Below are positions 18,764 through 28,653 of a stretch of 51,592 nt of DNA, one piece after another. Each line of letters begins with the position of its first letter. Position 1 is the first letter of the stretch. Under the pieces are notes generated by a model that had not been told where the DNA came from, ran no database searches, and worked only from the letters and a program-made list of their open reading frames with translations. Both the position numbers and the translations under genes were made by a program. The DNA lies in contig JAUTCS010000004.1 in NCBI GenBank assembly GCA_030673825.1, positions 1 through 51,592 on the forward strand, in the 5' to 3' direction. The stretch comes from Verrucomicrobiota bacterium JB024. GTDB taxonomy: Bacteria > Verrucomicrobiota > Verrucomicrobiia > Opitutales > Cerasicoccaceae.

Positions 18764-20602
18764 ATGCCTCGTGAAGGAATCGAAACCCCGTTGAGCCTCG
18801 TCCGCCGGAATATGTCCGGGGGCGCAAAGGGGGCGATTTACAAGGTCGCTGGGCCTGCCATGGAGCGTTTTCTGCGGCTAAACGGCCTGGAGGATGCGTA
18901 CCTGCGTGTGGTGGACGACCCCACGACTCCGAACTTCTTCCAGCGGGCGATGCGGGCGATGGAGATTTCCTACGAAATCTCCGACGAGGACCTGGAGCGT
19001 ATTCCGCGCGAGGGCCCGCTGCTGGTTGTCAGCAACCACCCTTACGGCGGGCTCGACGGCGTCGTGCTCGGAGCGCTGCTGACCTCGGTGCGCGAGGATA
19101 CCAAGCTCCTGGCCAACTACCTGCTGGAGGTGATGAAGGAGATCAAGCCCTGGCTGATCGCCGTGGACCCCTTTGACCGCCCCGAGTCGGCGCGTTATAA
19201 CTTTAAGGCGATGAAGGAAACCATCCGGCACCTGTGCGCCGGGGGCTGCGTGGGGACGTTCCCCTCGGGCACGGTTTCGCACTTTCGCTTAAAGCAGCGC
19301 CAGATCACCGACCCGGTTTGGGCCGCCAACACCGGACGCCTCATCCACAAGTCCCAGGCGACCGTCCTGCCGTGTTACTTCGAGGGTGGCAACAGCATGC
19401 TTTTCCACCTCGGCGGGCTCGTACACCCGCGCCTGCGCACGCTCATGCTGCCGCGGGAGATGATCCGGCAGATGGGCAGCACGTTGCGCCTGCGCATCGG
19501 CAATCCCATCCCGTATCGCAAGATGGCCGAGTTCACCAGTAACGAGGAGCTCATTCAGTACCTGCGGATCAACACTTACATTTTGGCCAAACGCGCTCAG
19601 GACTCGACCCCGCGCCACAAGTTTGCCTTTCCCCGCCTCCCGCGCAAGCCGGGCGCGGAAAAAACCCTGGCCCAGGCTGTGTCGTCCGAGGTCCTGCGGG
19701 CGGAGATTGCCGCCATCCCCGAGGAGCAGCGCCTTGTTGAGCACGGCGCCTTTCAGGTTTACTACGCGCACGCCTCGCAGATCCCCAATGTGCTGGACGA
19801 GCTGGGCCGCCTGCGCGAGAAGACCTTCCGCGAAGTGGGCGAGGGGACCGGCGAGCCCTCCGACACGGACCGCTTCGACCTGTACTACCGGCACCTGTTC
19901 ATGTGGGACATGAAGGCGGAGAAAATCGTCGGCGCCTACCGCGTGGGCCTGACCGACGAGATCCTCCTCACCCACGGCAAGGCCGGCCTCTACACCTCGA
20001 CCCTTTTCAAGTTCAAGCCTGGCTTCCTCGAAAAGCTCGATCCGGCGCTGGAGCTGGGCCGCTCCTTCATCGTCTCGGAGTACCAGAAAAAGCACGCCTC
20101 GCTTTCGCTTATCTGGCGCGGCATCGGGCAGTTCGTCTGCCGCCACCCGCAGTACAAGACGCTGTTCGGCCCGGTCAGCATCAGTCAGGAGTACAACTCG
20201 ATTTCCAAGGACCTGATGGTCAAATTCCTGCGCAAGAACAAGCTCGACCCCGCGCTGGCCGCGTTTGTGAAGGCGAAGAACCCGCCTCGCGGCGGCCCGA
20301 AAATCCGCGGCACTGAAAAACAGGCGCTGCTGGAGTCGGTCAAGGACATTGACGACGTGTCCGCACTCATTTCCGAGATCGAGACCGACCACAAGGGCGT
20401 GCCCGTCCTCCTGCGGCACTACCTGAAGATGAACGGCAACTTGCTTTCCTTTAACGTGGACAATGATTTCGGCCACTGCGTGGACGGGCTCATCGTGGTC
20501 GATTTGACCCAGGCCGACGGACGCCTGCTGCGCTCCTACATGGGAGAGGATAATAACAAGTCCTACAAGGCCTTCCACCACAGCCCGTTGATTAATTCGT
20601 AA
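18764..20602 (+). CDS. OlsF-like bifunctional acyltransferase (aminolipid synthesis)
   Basis: A 612-residue fusion. The N-terminal half (about 60-290) is a lysophospholipid-acyltransferase domain with the block SNHPYGGLDG, then VGTFPSGTVSHF. The C-terminal half (about 330-560) is a GNAT-like OlsB/hemolysin-type acyltransferase (AYRVGLTDEI, ELGRSFIVSEYQKKHASLSL). This order is that of OlsF, which makes ornithine lipids; in Bacteroidota, separate GlsA and GlsB proteins do the same for glycine lipids, so the amino-acid headgroup is not certain. Cytoplasmic face of the inner membrane. ATG 18764 is preferred to GTG 18740. The stop codon is inside an inverted repeat shared with the convergent mscK-like gene. 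Confidence 0.82.
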   Translation: MPREGIETPLSLVRRNMSGGAKGAIYKVAGPAMERFLRLNGLEDAYLRVVDDPTTPNFFQRAMRAMEISYEISDEDLERIPREGPLLVVSNHPYGGLDGVVLGALLTSVREDTKLLANYLLEVMKEIKPWLIAVDPFDRPESARYNFKAMKETIRHLCAGGCVGTFPSGTVSHFRLKQRQITDPVWAANTGRLIHKSQATVLPCYFEGGNSMLFHLGGLVHPRLRTLMLPREMIRQMGSTLRLRIGNPIPYRKMAEFTSNEELIQYLRINTYILAKRAQDSTPRHKFAFPRLPRKPGAEKTLAQAVSSEVLRAEIAAIPEEQRLVEHGAFQVYYAHASQIPNVLDELGRLREKTFREVGEGTGEPSDTDRFDLYYRHLFMWDMKAEKIVGAYRVGLTDEILLTHGKAGLYTSTLFKFKPGFLEKLDPALELGRSFIVSEYQKKHASLSLIWRGIGQFVCRHPQYKTLFGPVSISQEYNSISKDLMVKFLRKNKLDPALAAFVKAKNPPRGGPKIRGTEKQALLESVKDIDDVSALISEIETDHKGVPVLLRHYLKMNGNLLSFNVDNDFGHCVDGLIVVDLTQADGRLLRSYMGEDNNKSYKAFHHSPLINS

Positions 20603-20710
20603 ATTTGTAGATTAGAAGATTTGTAAGATTTGTCCGTGTCGGCAACCGCCACTCAATAATGTTTCGAATCTGCGAACCCTACGAATTTATAAATCTACAA
20701 ATTTACGAAT
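20595..20710. repeat. Inverted repeat spanning two convergent stop codons
   Basis: Perfect 19-base arms at 20595-20613 and 20692-20710 (ATTCGTAAATTTGTAGATT and its complement). The plus-strand gene ends AAT-TCG-TAA and the minus-strand gene ends GAT-TCG-TAA, so each arm supplies the serine codon and the stop of one gene. The spacer repeats related words (GATTTGTAAGATTTG). It may be a bidirectional transcription stop. Confidence 0.8.
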
Positions 20711-23700
20711 CTTTCTCGCCTTCCCGAACAATGTGCAGCGTGCGCTGCGGGAAGGGAATCTCGATGCTCTCGGCGGCGAAGCGCTTGACGATGGCGTGGT
20801 TGATCGCGCTCTGCGTATCCAGCCGGAAGTCCATGCTGGAAAGGTAGGCGAAGCAGATGAAGTTCAGCGACGAGTCCGCCATCTCCGTGAAAAATACGCG
20901 GGGCTCAGGGTCACTCAGGACGTTGGGCGTGCTGGCGAGGATCTCCTTCAGGATGATGATGACCTTCTCCGTGTCGGTGCCGTAGGCCACCCCGACGGGG
21001 ATTTTCAGGCGCGTCATGGTGTCGCTCAGGGTCCAGTTGATGAGCTTGCCGGTGATGATGGTCTTGTTCGGGACGATGACTTCGCGCCGGTCGAATTCCC
21101 GGATCGTGGTCCCGCGGATGCGGATGCGGGCAATGCTCCCGGTGGTGTCGTCGATCGTGACGATGTCGCCTACCCGGATCGGCCGCTCAAACAGCAGGAT
21201 GATGCCCGCCACCAGGTTGCCAAAAATCTCCTGCAGGCCGAAGCCCAGGCCCACCGACATGGCCGCGATCAGCCATTGCACCTTCGACCACTCGACCTCG
21301 GCGATCACGCTGGCCCAGATGACGCCGCAGAGCACGATGAAGTAGGCCACGAGCGTGGCGAAGGCATGCCGGTTGCCCTGGCTGATGCTCTCCATGCGCC
21401 TGAAGATGACCAGCTCGATGATCGTGGGCAGGTTCTTGGCCAGGACGAGAGTCGTGATGAGGCAGACGCCCAGCATGACGAGCTGCCCGACGGTCAGCAT
21501 CGGCGAGGCACTGTCACCGATCAGCGCGAAGTCCGAAATCGTGCGGAAGGCCGGGAGCGCGTCGTGCCAGATAAAGGCCACGCCGATGATAAATATGACC
21601 ACGCGCAGCAGGTTCAGGATGTGGCGGATCTGTGGGTCGATCTCGCGCCAGTTGGGATTACCTTCCTCCACGGGCGGGACGGCTTCGTTGCCCCCGTCGG
21701 TCGCTCTCTCCGCAGCGGCCTTTTCGGCGTCCTTGGCGCGTTGCTGGACGATCGCCTGGTAGCGGTGGATGCGCAAGTAACGCGACAGCAGCCCGTCGAG
21801 CACCGCAATACCAGCCAACAGCCAGAGCGTGTGGACCGTCGTGCGGACCATGGCCATGACCCCGGCCATGTAGCCGAGGCTGATCATAACGGCCAGCATC
21901 GTGATCCAGCCCACCAGCAGGATATACACGCTCCAGCGCAGGAAGGCGTGCCGAAACAGTCCGAAGCGCATCCCGCTGTCTGAGAAAATCCCCTTCTCCG
22001 GATGAAACACCCGCTGGAAGGCCACGATGAGTAAGATCAGCGCCCCCAGGAAAAGCACGCGCGAGCCCGTGTTCTGGTCGTAAATCACTCCGTAGGAACT
22101 CAGGAACGTGGCAATGAACGAGAGTGCGTAGGCCGGCAGCATGACCCAGCGCACGGTGCTGTTGATCACGCGGCAGGACTGGTCGTTCCACCGGAACTGT
22201 ACGTCCCCAAGGCCGCCGGGCAGGGAGAGCCGGTACAGGAGCGTGAGCGAGATGGTGGCGGGGATGAGCCCGAGGCAAGTCATCGCGATGGCGTCCGCGA
22301 AGCTGTTCCGGGCTGTGCCCACGGTGCTTTCCCAGCTGTTTTCGATCGCGGGGATATCGACTGTCCAGGCAATGCCGAGCAGCACCAGCACAGGGATGAA
22401 GGCGAGGGCGATTTCGTAGGCCAGCAGAAGCAGCGTATCCGGAAACTGCGCCTCGCTCAGCGGGCGTTGGCGTAGCCGATCCAGCGAACGTCCGATCCGC
22501 CGGGCCACCAGCACCAGCAGCAGCGTGCCCAGGATGATGACGGCCAGCCGCTCCAGCCCCTGGGTGAAGATGTTACTGATCATCTGCCCCGTGCGGTGGG
22601 CGATGTCGTTCAGGATGCCGGGCAGGATAAGGAAATCCTCATCCGAGAGGTGGTTCCGGTCCGGGATCCACAAGGCGTTCTCGGCGGTGAACTCCTCAAA
22701 GGATTCCACCGCGGTGATGGCGGTGCCGACGGCGGCGGCGGTCGCCACGATGGACTCAAAGTAGTCGTCGGTATCGGAGATCAATCCGCTGAGAATCTCT
22801 ACCCGCTGGGCCAGTAACTCACGCAGCAGGCGCTCGCGAAGGGCACCCTCCTGGGGTGACTTGGCTGCGGGCAGTTGCTGGCGGTAAGTGGCCATCGCCT
22901 GGTTGGTGTCCGATGCCTTGTCCCGTTCTTGTTCCAGGTCGATCAGGTCGAGCTGGACCTCGCGCACATGGTCGTTGAGGTCGTCTTGTTCGTTTTCGAG
23001 CTTTTCCGTGTCGGGCAGGGCCCGCAGTTCGCGGTGGAGCAGGGCGCCGACCGACTGCGAATGCCCGGCGATGGACAGGCGCTGTTCGATCTTTTCCAGT
23101 CGGGCCTGTGTATCTTGGGTAACCTCGGTGTAGTAGGTCAGCTGCTGGTTCTGCTTCTCAATCTGCCCGGTCAACTCCCTGCGCATGGCGATCCAGCTCT
23201 GATTCTGCTTGGCCAGTTCCTTTAAGACTGGGTCCTGCATGGCGGCCTGGCGCGTGGCCTCGCGGGCTTCTTCCTCCTGACGGGTGAGGGCCTCCTTGCG
23301 CAGTTGTTCGACATGGGCGCCGAGGGTCTCGATCTGTCGCGCCTGGCTGGTCTGCTGAGCCTCGGCCAGTTCGCGCTGGGCAACCCGGTAACCGCGCCGC
23401 AGGTCGGAAGTCGCGGTCTGGCGCTCAAGCAGGTCGAGTTGGGCCTGAAGCTGCTGGATGCGGGCCTGGCGGGCGGCCTTCTCTGTCTCGCTGCCGCCCT
23501 GGGTTTTGCTCAGGTCGTTGATCCGGGCTCGGATCTCGTTGACCTGTGTGGATGCGGTGAGCTTTTCCTCGGAAAACTTGCCGATCCGGGCCTTCAAATC
23601 CTGGACCTGAGTATTGAGAGCGTCCTGCTTGCTCTTGAGCTGGCTGAGAAGGCTCTCGGCATCGGCGAGGCTATCGGGTAGGGCCGGGTCGGGGGTATTT

Positions 23701-24110
23701 TTGACCAAGGTGGTCTGCTCCTTGAGAGCCTGAGTATCGGCCAGAGCGGCACTGATCACCTTTTCGAGGTCGTTGAGCTGGACTTTATACTGTTGGGCCT
23801 GATCGAGTGAGGCCTTGGCATCCTGGATCAGTTTAAAGTCGCTGCTGGCCGGCTCGTTATCTTTGGGCGCGGGGTAGTCCTCTTCGAGCCCTTGCAGGTA
23901 TTCGGCTGTGACGACTCCGGGCGCTGCGCTTGACTGGTCGGTGCCGGTGGCGGGTGGGGTGGCCGGTTGCCCCGGCTCCTGAGCCTGAAGGCTAACGACT
24001 GCGAAGCTCCAGCAAACGGTGAAAAACAGGCACCGCCAGAGCGGACGCAAGCGGGTGAGAGTGGGCGCTTGAGAGTGAGCCGGAACGGCGGAACGCATTC
24101 CCATAATCAT
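20703..24110 (-). CDS. Large MscK/KefA-type mechanosensitive channel
   Basis: About 1135 residues. The frame is open to a GTG at 24176; the ATG at 24110 is chosen because it directly precedes a signal peptide (RPLWRCLFFTVCWSFAVVSL, ending LQAQE), but 24104 and 24098 are also possible. A long periplasmic coiled-coil region covers roughly residues 60-450 (many Q/E/L repeats), as in MscK/YbiO-type proteins. Around ten membrane segments follow, then the MscS core near residues 915-1050 with LIAAMSVGLGFGLQEIFGNL and ERPIRVGDIVTIDD, and the VPNKTIITGKLINW beta segment. It should release solutes on hypo-osmotic stress. It lies directly downstream of tRNA-Gln on the same strand. The window encodes a second, smaller MscS-type channel at 45-1961. 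Confidence 0.92.
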   Translation of the reverse strand: MIMGMRSAVPAHSQAPTLTRLRPLWRCLFFTVCWSFAVVSLQAQEPGQPATPPATGTDQSSAAPGVVTAEYLQGLEEDYPAPKDNEPASSDFKLIQDAKASLDQAQQYKVQLNDLEKVISAALADTQALKEQTTLVKNTPDPALPDSLADAESLLSQLKSKQDALNTQVQDLKARIGKFSEEKLTASTQVNEIRARINDLSKTQGGSETEKAARQARIQQLQAQLDLLERQTATSDLRRGYRVAQRELAEAQQTSQARQIETLGAHVEQLRKEALTRQEEEAREATRQAAMQDPVLKELAKQNQSWIAMRRELTGQIEKQNQQLTYYTEVTQDTQARLEKIEQRLSIAGHSQSVGALLHRELRALPDTEKLENEQDDLNDHVREVQLDLIDLEQERDKASDTNQAMATYRQQLPAAKSPQEGALRERLLRELLAQRVEILSGLISDTDDYFESIVATAAAVGTAITAVESFEEFTAENALWIPDRNHLSDEDFLILPGILNDIAHRTGQMISNIFTQGLERLAVIILGTLLLVLVARRIGRSLDRLRQRPLSEAQFPDTLLLLAYEIALAFIPVLVLLGIAWTVDIPAIENSWESTVGTARNSFADAIAMTCLGLIPATISLTLLYRLSLPGGLGDVQFRWNDQSCRVINSTVRWVMLPAYALSFIATFLSSYGVIYDQNTGSRVLFLGALILLIVAFQRVFHPEKGIFSDSGMRFGLFRHAFLRWSVYILLVGWITMLAVMISLGYMAGVMAMVRTTVHTLWLLAGIAVLDGLLSRYLRIHRYQAIVQQRAKDAEKAAAERATDGGNEAVPPVEEGNPNWREIDPQIRHILNLLRVVIFIIGVAFIWHDALPAFRTISDFALIGDSASPMLTVGQLVMLGVCLITTLVLAKNLPTIIELVIFRRMESISQGNRHAFATLVAYFIVLCGVIWASVIAEVEWSKVQWLIAAMSVGLGFGLQEIFGNLVAGIILLFERPIRVGDIVTIDDTTGSIARIRIRGTTIREFDRREVIVPNKTIITGKLINWTLSDTMTRLKIPVGVAYGTDTEKVIIILKEILASTPNVLSDPEPRVFFTEMADSSLNFICFAYLSSMDFRLDTQSAINHAIVKRFAAESIEIPFPQRTLHIVREGEKDS

Positions 24111-24196
24111 TGCCAGTGCGGCGTCTGCGTCAAGCCCGGTCTGGTATTCGTTCTCGGGCGTTAGCCATTGCTCCACAAGGAGATCGGCTAAAAAAG

Positions 24197-24270
24197 TGGC
24201 AGGCCCGCAGGGATTCGAACCCCGACAAGCAGAACCAGAATCTGCGGTGCTACCGTTACACTACGGGCCT
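24197..24270 (-). tRNA. tRNA-Gln (anticodon CUG), CCA encoded
   Basis: A full cloverleaf on the minus strand: 7-bp acceptor AGGCCCG/CGGGCCT, D arm GTGT/CAC region with AACGGTAG, anticodon stem GCAGA/TCTGC around loop TTCTGGT (anticodon CTG, reads CAG), T arm with GGTTCGAATCC. The 3' GCCA, that is discriminator plus CCA, is in the DNA and is followed by a run of six T. Confidence 0.95.
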
Positions 24271-24409
24271 GATGCGAACAATGACAACCGACGCCTGCTC
24301 GTCAAGGAGTATAACCCAAAAATTTTAAAAGAATTTACATGGGAGCAGCCATCGCTCCGATGGCAGGGATGGGAAAGCTCCCGGCCCGGACCGTTCGTAT
24401 ACCCCCTGT

Positions 24410-25252
24410 TTATGGGTACTGCGGGAGCCCGTACTTGATCCGGTATTGCCGTGGAGTGGTTCGGTGGGCGGCGCGGAACTGCTTGTAAAAGTACCCGAGG
24501 TTTTCGAAGCCGCATTCCTCGGCGATTTCGATGATCTGTTTGTCGGAGGTCTCCAGCTGCATGGAGGCCCACTTGAGCCGGGCGCGGTTGATCAGGTCCC
24601 GCGGGGTCGTGCCCAGATACTGCTGGCAACAGCGGCAGACGTGTTCATGGCTGCGCCCGGCGAGGCGCACGAACTCCGGCACGCCTCCGACGAAGTTGGG
24701 CCAGGACTCGATCGTACGGACGGCTCGGGTCAGCCATTCGGGGGTGGGGGCGTGCGCCTGCCCGCCGCTTTGGCGGTTAGCCAGTAGGCAGAGGACACCC
24801 AGTAAGAAAGCGGCGGCATTAGTGCTGTCCCAGCGTCCAGCCGCCAGATCGAACCCCAAATGCCGGAATCGCTCCCGGTCGTCGGCTCCCAGGAAAAACT
24901 CCCGCTCTTCGATCGGCTCGCGGTCAAAAAAACAGGGCGCCTCGGGGAAGAAATTATCGCGGAGCTGTTCCCAGAGCGAGGGGTGAAAGGCGAAGTTGAT
25001 CAGGCGCATCCGTCCCCCCTCTTCCCAGGCGGAAAAGCCGTGCCAGTCGTCTTTACGGATCAAGGCGAGATAACCCGTTGGCGTGTGCCTGCGCTCCCCC
25101 TTGTACAGGTGGCATCCCTCGCCGCTTTCGATCCAGAATAGCTCCAGATAGTCTTGTTCATGGGGGGGAGGCTCCGGAACATAGGCGTAGTTGTAGGCCT
25201 CGTAGGTGCACGCGTAGGGAGCTGGCCAGTCATTGACAGAGATAAAGCGCAT
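24410..25252 (-). CDS. AraC-family transcriptional regulator
   Basis: A 280-residue regulator. The ATG at 25252 (MRFISVNDWPAPYACTYEAY) is preferred over the longer frame to 25582, which runs into the divergent mannosidase. The N-terminal half is a cupin-like sugar-sensing domain (LELFWIESGEGCHLYKGERR). The C-terminal half is the double HTH of AraC/XylS proteins: VPEFVRLAGRSHEHVCRCCQ and the signature region EIAEECGFENLGYFYKQFRA. It is divergent from an alpha-mannosidase gene with 76 bases between, so it probably controls that gene in response to a sugar. Its termination region (24271-24409) separates it from tRNA-Gln and has no gene. Confidence 0.93.
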   Translation of the reverse strand: MRFISVNDWPAPYACTYEAYNYAYVPEPPPHEQDYLELFWIESGEGCHLYKGERRHTPTGYLALIRKDDWHGFSAWEEGGRMRLINFAFHPSLWEQLRDNFFPEAPCFFDREPIEEREFFLGADDRERFRHLGFDLAAGRWDSTNAAAFLLGVLCLLANRQSGGQAHAPTPEWLTRAVRTIESWPNFVGGVPEFVRLAGRSHEHVCRCCQQYLGTTPRDLINRARLKWASMQLETSDKQIIEIAEECGFENLGYFYKQFRAAHRTTPRQYRIKYGLPQYP

Positions 25253-25328
25253 CAAGCCAGCGTAATAAATAGTCAGCCTATCGCAAGACGACAACGCGCT
25301 CCGCCTGCTATAATTTGCCTTTACCATT

Positions 25329-28300
25329 ATGCTTCCTAAAGACCACCTCCCCCAACTGATCCCGAATCGCCTGGAGGCCTGCCTGCGCCGCCTCAAAGCC
25401 GCTATTTGGCAGGATGAGCGCGCTGTCTCCGTCGAGGCCTCCGAGCCCTCGGCCCAGCAGGTCCCCCTCTCCGCCGGCAAGGCCCTCAAGCGCAAACCGG
25501 TCGGCCCCTGCTCGTACTGGGGGAAGATGTTCGACCAGCGCTGGTGCCGGGTCACGCTGCCCGCTCCGGCCGACGCCAACACCTGGCTGCACTGGATGGA
25601 TCAGGGCGAGGCCACCCTTTACGTCAACGATCAGCCGTACTTCGGCTTCAACGTCGCCCATCGCCATTGCCGTCTGCCCAAGGGCGTGAAGAATCTCTGG
25701 ATCCAGTCCAGCTGCATCCAGAGCGCCATCTGGCACCCCGAGGCCAACGGCATGAAGCCCGGCGGCAGCTTTTTTGAAAAAGCCTTCGTCGCCCGCCGTG
25801 ATGAGGCCGCCTGGCACGCTTATCACGACCTGAAGTGCCTCTTCGATCTGGCCATCGATCAGCGTACCCGCGAAAATCCGCAGGTCTCGACCACGCTGAT
25901 CGGCGCTGGCCTCCAGCCGGTGTTCGACAAGTACAGCCCCGCGCTGCGCCTGATGTTCCACGGCATGAACGAGGCTGTCGATGCCTACGACCTGCACGGC
26001 CCTGCCGCCCTGAGCAAGTCCCTCGCCGCCCTCTACAAGAAGCTCCGCGCCGACAAGACCTTCTCCCGCTGCGTGCTCACCGGCCATGCCCACCTCGACT
26101 TGGTCTGGATCTGGCCCGAGCGCATGGGCGAGCTCAAGGCGGTCAACATCTTCGCCACCGTCAACCGCCTGATGGAGGAGTACCCCGAGTACAAGTTCGC
26201 CTACAGCCAGCCCGCCAGCTACGAGGCTGTCGCCCGGCGCGAACCCGACTTCTATAAACAGGTACTCAAGCGCATCCGCTCCGAGCGTTGGGAAGCCACA
26301 GGGGCCATGTACGTCGAGTCCGACACCACCATGGCCTGTGGCGAGGCGCTCGCTCGCAGCTTCATCCTCGGCCAGCAGGGCTTCAAGGGCATCAATGGTA
26401 AGCCCTCGCGCCTGACCTGGCTGCCCGACGTCTTCGGCTATGCCGCCTGCCTGCCGCAGATCATGGCCCAGACCGGCGTGGACTACTTCTTCACCACGAA
26501 GATGACCTGGAACGCCATCAACCGCTTCCCGTACAGCAGCTTCATCTGGCGTGGTAACGACGGCTCGGAAATCCTTGCCCACGTCACGCAGGAGTCCAGC
26601 TACGTCACCCACATGACGGTGGATAATATCAAGGCCCCCATGCACGCCAACCGGCAGGCCGACGTGCACGAGGAGTACCTCCTGCCCACCGGCTACGGTG
26701 ACGGCGGTGGCGGTCCCACCGACGAGATGATGGAGCGTGCCCGTCGTCTCGGCAGCCTGCCCGGCATGCCCGCCATCGGCTGGGACCAGCCAGAGGCTTT
26801 CTTTGAGCGGTTGGAGTCGGCCAAGGACAAGCTCCCCGTCCATCAGGGCGAGTGTTACCTGGAGTATCACCGCGGTACCTACACCACCCACGGCAACCTC
26901 AAGTCCTCTTTCCGCAACCTCGAGCGCGCCATGCAGCTCGCCGAAGCCGTTTCCGCCGCCACTGGCAAAGCTTGGGACATGGAGCACGCCTGGAAGCGCC
27001 TCGTCTTCGCTCAGTTCCACGACTACATCCCCGGCAGCTCCGTCTGGGACGTGTACCTGGAAGGGCTGCCCGAGCTCGACGGCCTGGCCGACAGCCAGCG
27101 CGCCCAGGCTCTTGGAGCCCTGGAGGACAAGGGCGGCGAACGCTGCCTCTTCAACCCGCACGCGGTCGCGCTCAAGACCTGGGTCAAGCCCGCCGGGGCG
27201 AAGAAGCCCGTCTATGTCAGCCTGCCGCCGCTCAGCGGCTCGTGTATCGAAAAAGCCACTACGCAGGCACCTGACGCTGTCGTCCTCAAGGGCAAGACCG
27301 TCTCCAACGGCCTGGCGGCGTTCCGCGTCAACGCCTCCGGATGGATCGACCGGCTGGAGTGGGAGGGCGTCTCCGTCCCCTTGGGCAATCCGCTTGGTCA
27401 GCTTGTCGTTTACCCGGACAAGGCCGCCAACTTCGAGGCCTGGGATATCGACCGCCACGTGCTTGCCCTCGGCGAAGTCTGCAAGGCCAAGGCCGAAGTC
27501 TCGACCTTCGAGGAGGGGCCGGACCGCGCGGGCATTCGCGTCACCCGCAAGGTGGGCGAAAAGAGTTCCGCCACCGTGACCTTTGCGCTGGAGGCGGGCA
27601 GCCCGCTCGTTCACCTCAGCGTGGACCTCGACTGGCAGGAGCCCGAGCACCTGCTCAAGCTTTACTTCCCGACGCAGTACGCTGCCACGCAGGCGCGCTT
27701 CGGCATCCCCTACGGCAGCGTCCTGCGCTCGCAGGTCCCCAACTCCATGGGGGCCGAGGCGATGTGGGAGGTCCCCTTCAGCCGTTATCTTGCCGTCTTT
27801 GACGAGGGCGAGCGCGAGGGCCTGTTCGTGGTTTCCGAGTCCAAGTACGGCGCGTCCGTGCGCGAGGGTAAGGTCGGCGTCAGCCTCGTGCGCAGTCCGC
27901 GCGTAACCGGCCACGAGGCCCACGCCTTTGCCTGGCCGCCGCACATGACGCGCCTGCAGACGCCCGGCCCGTACAGTGACATGGGTAAGCACGTGATCCG
28001 CTTGGCCATCGGTCGCTACGACTGTGCCCTGCCGCGCGAACGCCATCCCGCCAGCCTCGCAGACACGCTCTTCACCGCACCACTCGCCTACACCGGCACG
28101 CCCGTCGCCCCGGTCATCGAGGCGCTGGAGGGCGGCGACTCGCTCGTGCCCTGCTGGGTCAAGCCCGCCGCCGACGGTGGTTGGATATTGCGCCTTCACG
28201 AGGTTGGAGGCCGCCGCGGCGAGCTCATGGTCCGTGCCGCCGATGGCTGGACGCTCGAGCAGACCACGCTCGGCGAGTCCGCCTTCCGCTCTTGCAAGAC

Positions 28301-28355
28301 TTCCGTCGCCTTCAAGCCCTACGAGGTCATCAGCCTACGCTTCGCACGGGCCTGA
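25329..28355 (+). CDS. GH38 alpha-mannosidase
   Basis: A 1008-residue cytoplasmic-type glycoside hydrolase that releases alpha-linked mannose, probably from mannans or N-glycan fragments. It has no signal peptide. An N-terminal beta domain (1-240) precedes the catalytic domain: GHAHLDLVW with zinc ligands H255 and D257, the nucleophile D367 in WLPDVFGY, and the HDYIPGSSVWDVY block near residue 560 that supplies a further zinc ligand. The C-terminal half is beta-rich. The length matches bacterial class II GH38 enzymes. It is divergent from an AraC regulator and followed by an intrinsic terminator. Confidence 0.94.
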   Translation: MLPKDHLPQLIPNRLEACLRRLKAAIWQDERAVSVEASEPSAQQVPLSAGKALKRKPVGPCSYWGKMFDQRWCRVTLPAPADANTWLHWMDQGEATLYVNDQPYFGFNVAHRHCRLPKGVKNLWIQSSCIQSAIWHPEANGMKPGGSFFEKAFVARRDEAAWHAYHDLKCLFDLAIDQRTRENPQVSTTLIGAGLQPVFDKYSPALRLMFHGMNEAVDAYDLHGPAALSKSLAALYKKLRADKTFSRCVLTGHAHLDLVWIWPERMGELKAVNIFATVNRLMEEYPEYKFAYSQPASYEAVARREPDFYKQVLKRIRSERWEATGAMYVESDTTMACGEALARSFILGQQGFKGINGKPSRLTWLPDVFGYAACLPQIMAQTGVDYFFTTKMTWNAINRFPYSSFIWRGNDGSEILAHVTQESSYVTHMTVDNIKAPMHANRQADVHEEYLLPTGYGDGGGGPTDEMMERARRLGSLPGMPAIGWDQPEAFFERLESAKDKLPVHQGECYLEYHRGTYTTHGNLKSSFRNLERAMQLAEAVSAATGKAWDMEHAWKRLVFAQFHDYIPGSSVWDVYLEGLPELDGLADSQRAQALGALEDKGGERCLFNPHAVALKTWVKPAGAKKPVYVSLPPLSGSCIEKATTQAPDAVVLKGKTVSNGLAAFRVNASGWIDRLEWEGVSVPLGNPLGQLVVYPDKAANFEAWDIDRHVLALGEVCKAKAEVSTFEEGPDRAGIRVTRKVGEKSSATVTFALEAGSPLVHLSVDLDWQEPEHLLKLYFPTQYAATQARFGIPYGSVLRSQVPNSMGAEAMWEVPFSRYLAVFDEGEREGLFVVSESKYGASVREGKVGVSLVRSPRVTGHEAHAFAWPPHMTRLQTPGPYSDMGKHVIRLAIGRYDCALPRERHPASLADTLFTAPLAYTGTPVAPVIEALEGGDSLVPCWVKPAADGGWILRLHEVGGRRGELMVRAADGWTLEQTTLGESAFRSCKTSVAFKPYEVISLRFARA

Positions 28356-28389
28356 GGCGACGCTTGACCCCAAGGTCAGCTTAGTTATC

Positions 28390-28438
28390 GGCCGGCGGTT
28401 CCGTCCCCATCGAGGGCAGGGGACCGTCGGCCTTTTTT
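28390..28438 (+). terminator. Intrinsic terminator of the mannosidase gene
   Basis: GGCCGGCGGT (28390-28399) and TCCCC (28404-28408) pair with GGGGACCGTCGGCC (28419-28432) apart from a 4-base bulge and one mismatch, followed by six T at 28433-28438. It lies 35 bases after the stop. Confidence 0.8.
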
Positions 28439-28653
28439 ATCGTAATCCTCCTGCCAGCTCCCGGCACCACCGGAGAACTTGTCTGCACTCTAGCTTCAAA
28501 GACCTGTAATCCTGAGAGTTTGGTTTTCTCGCTTGAAAAAGGAGGTTACTAGGTAGATGTTTATAGACTTGTTCTTTGAGAATGCCCTGAACGTGGCCGA
28601 ACTTCAAACAGACGGCTGACGTTCATCCCGCATTTCTCATCGAGTGAAATTGT

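Noticed and set aside
25308-28199. 963-codon open frame on the minus strand
   Set aside because: It lies fully opposite the GH38 mannosidase, has no family motifs, and is a mirror of the strong GC codon bias.
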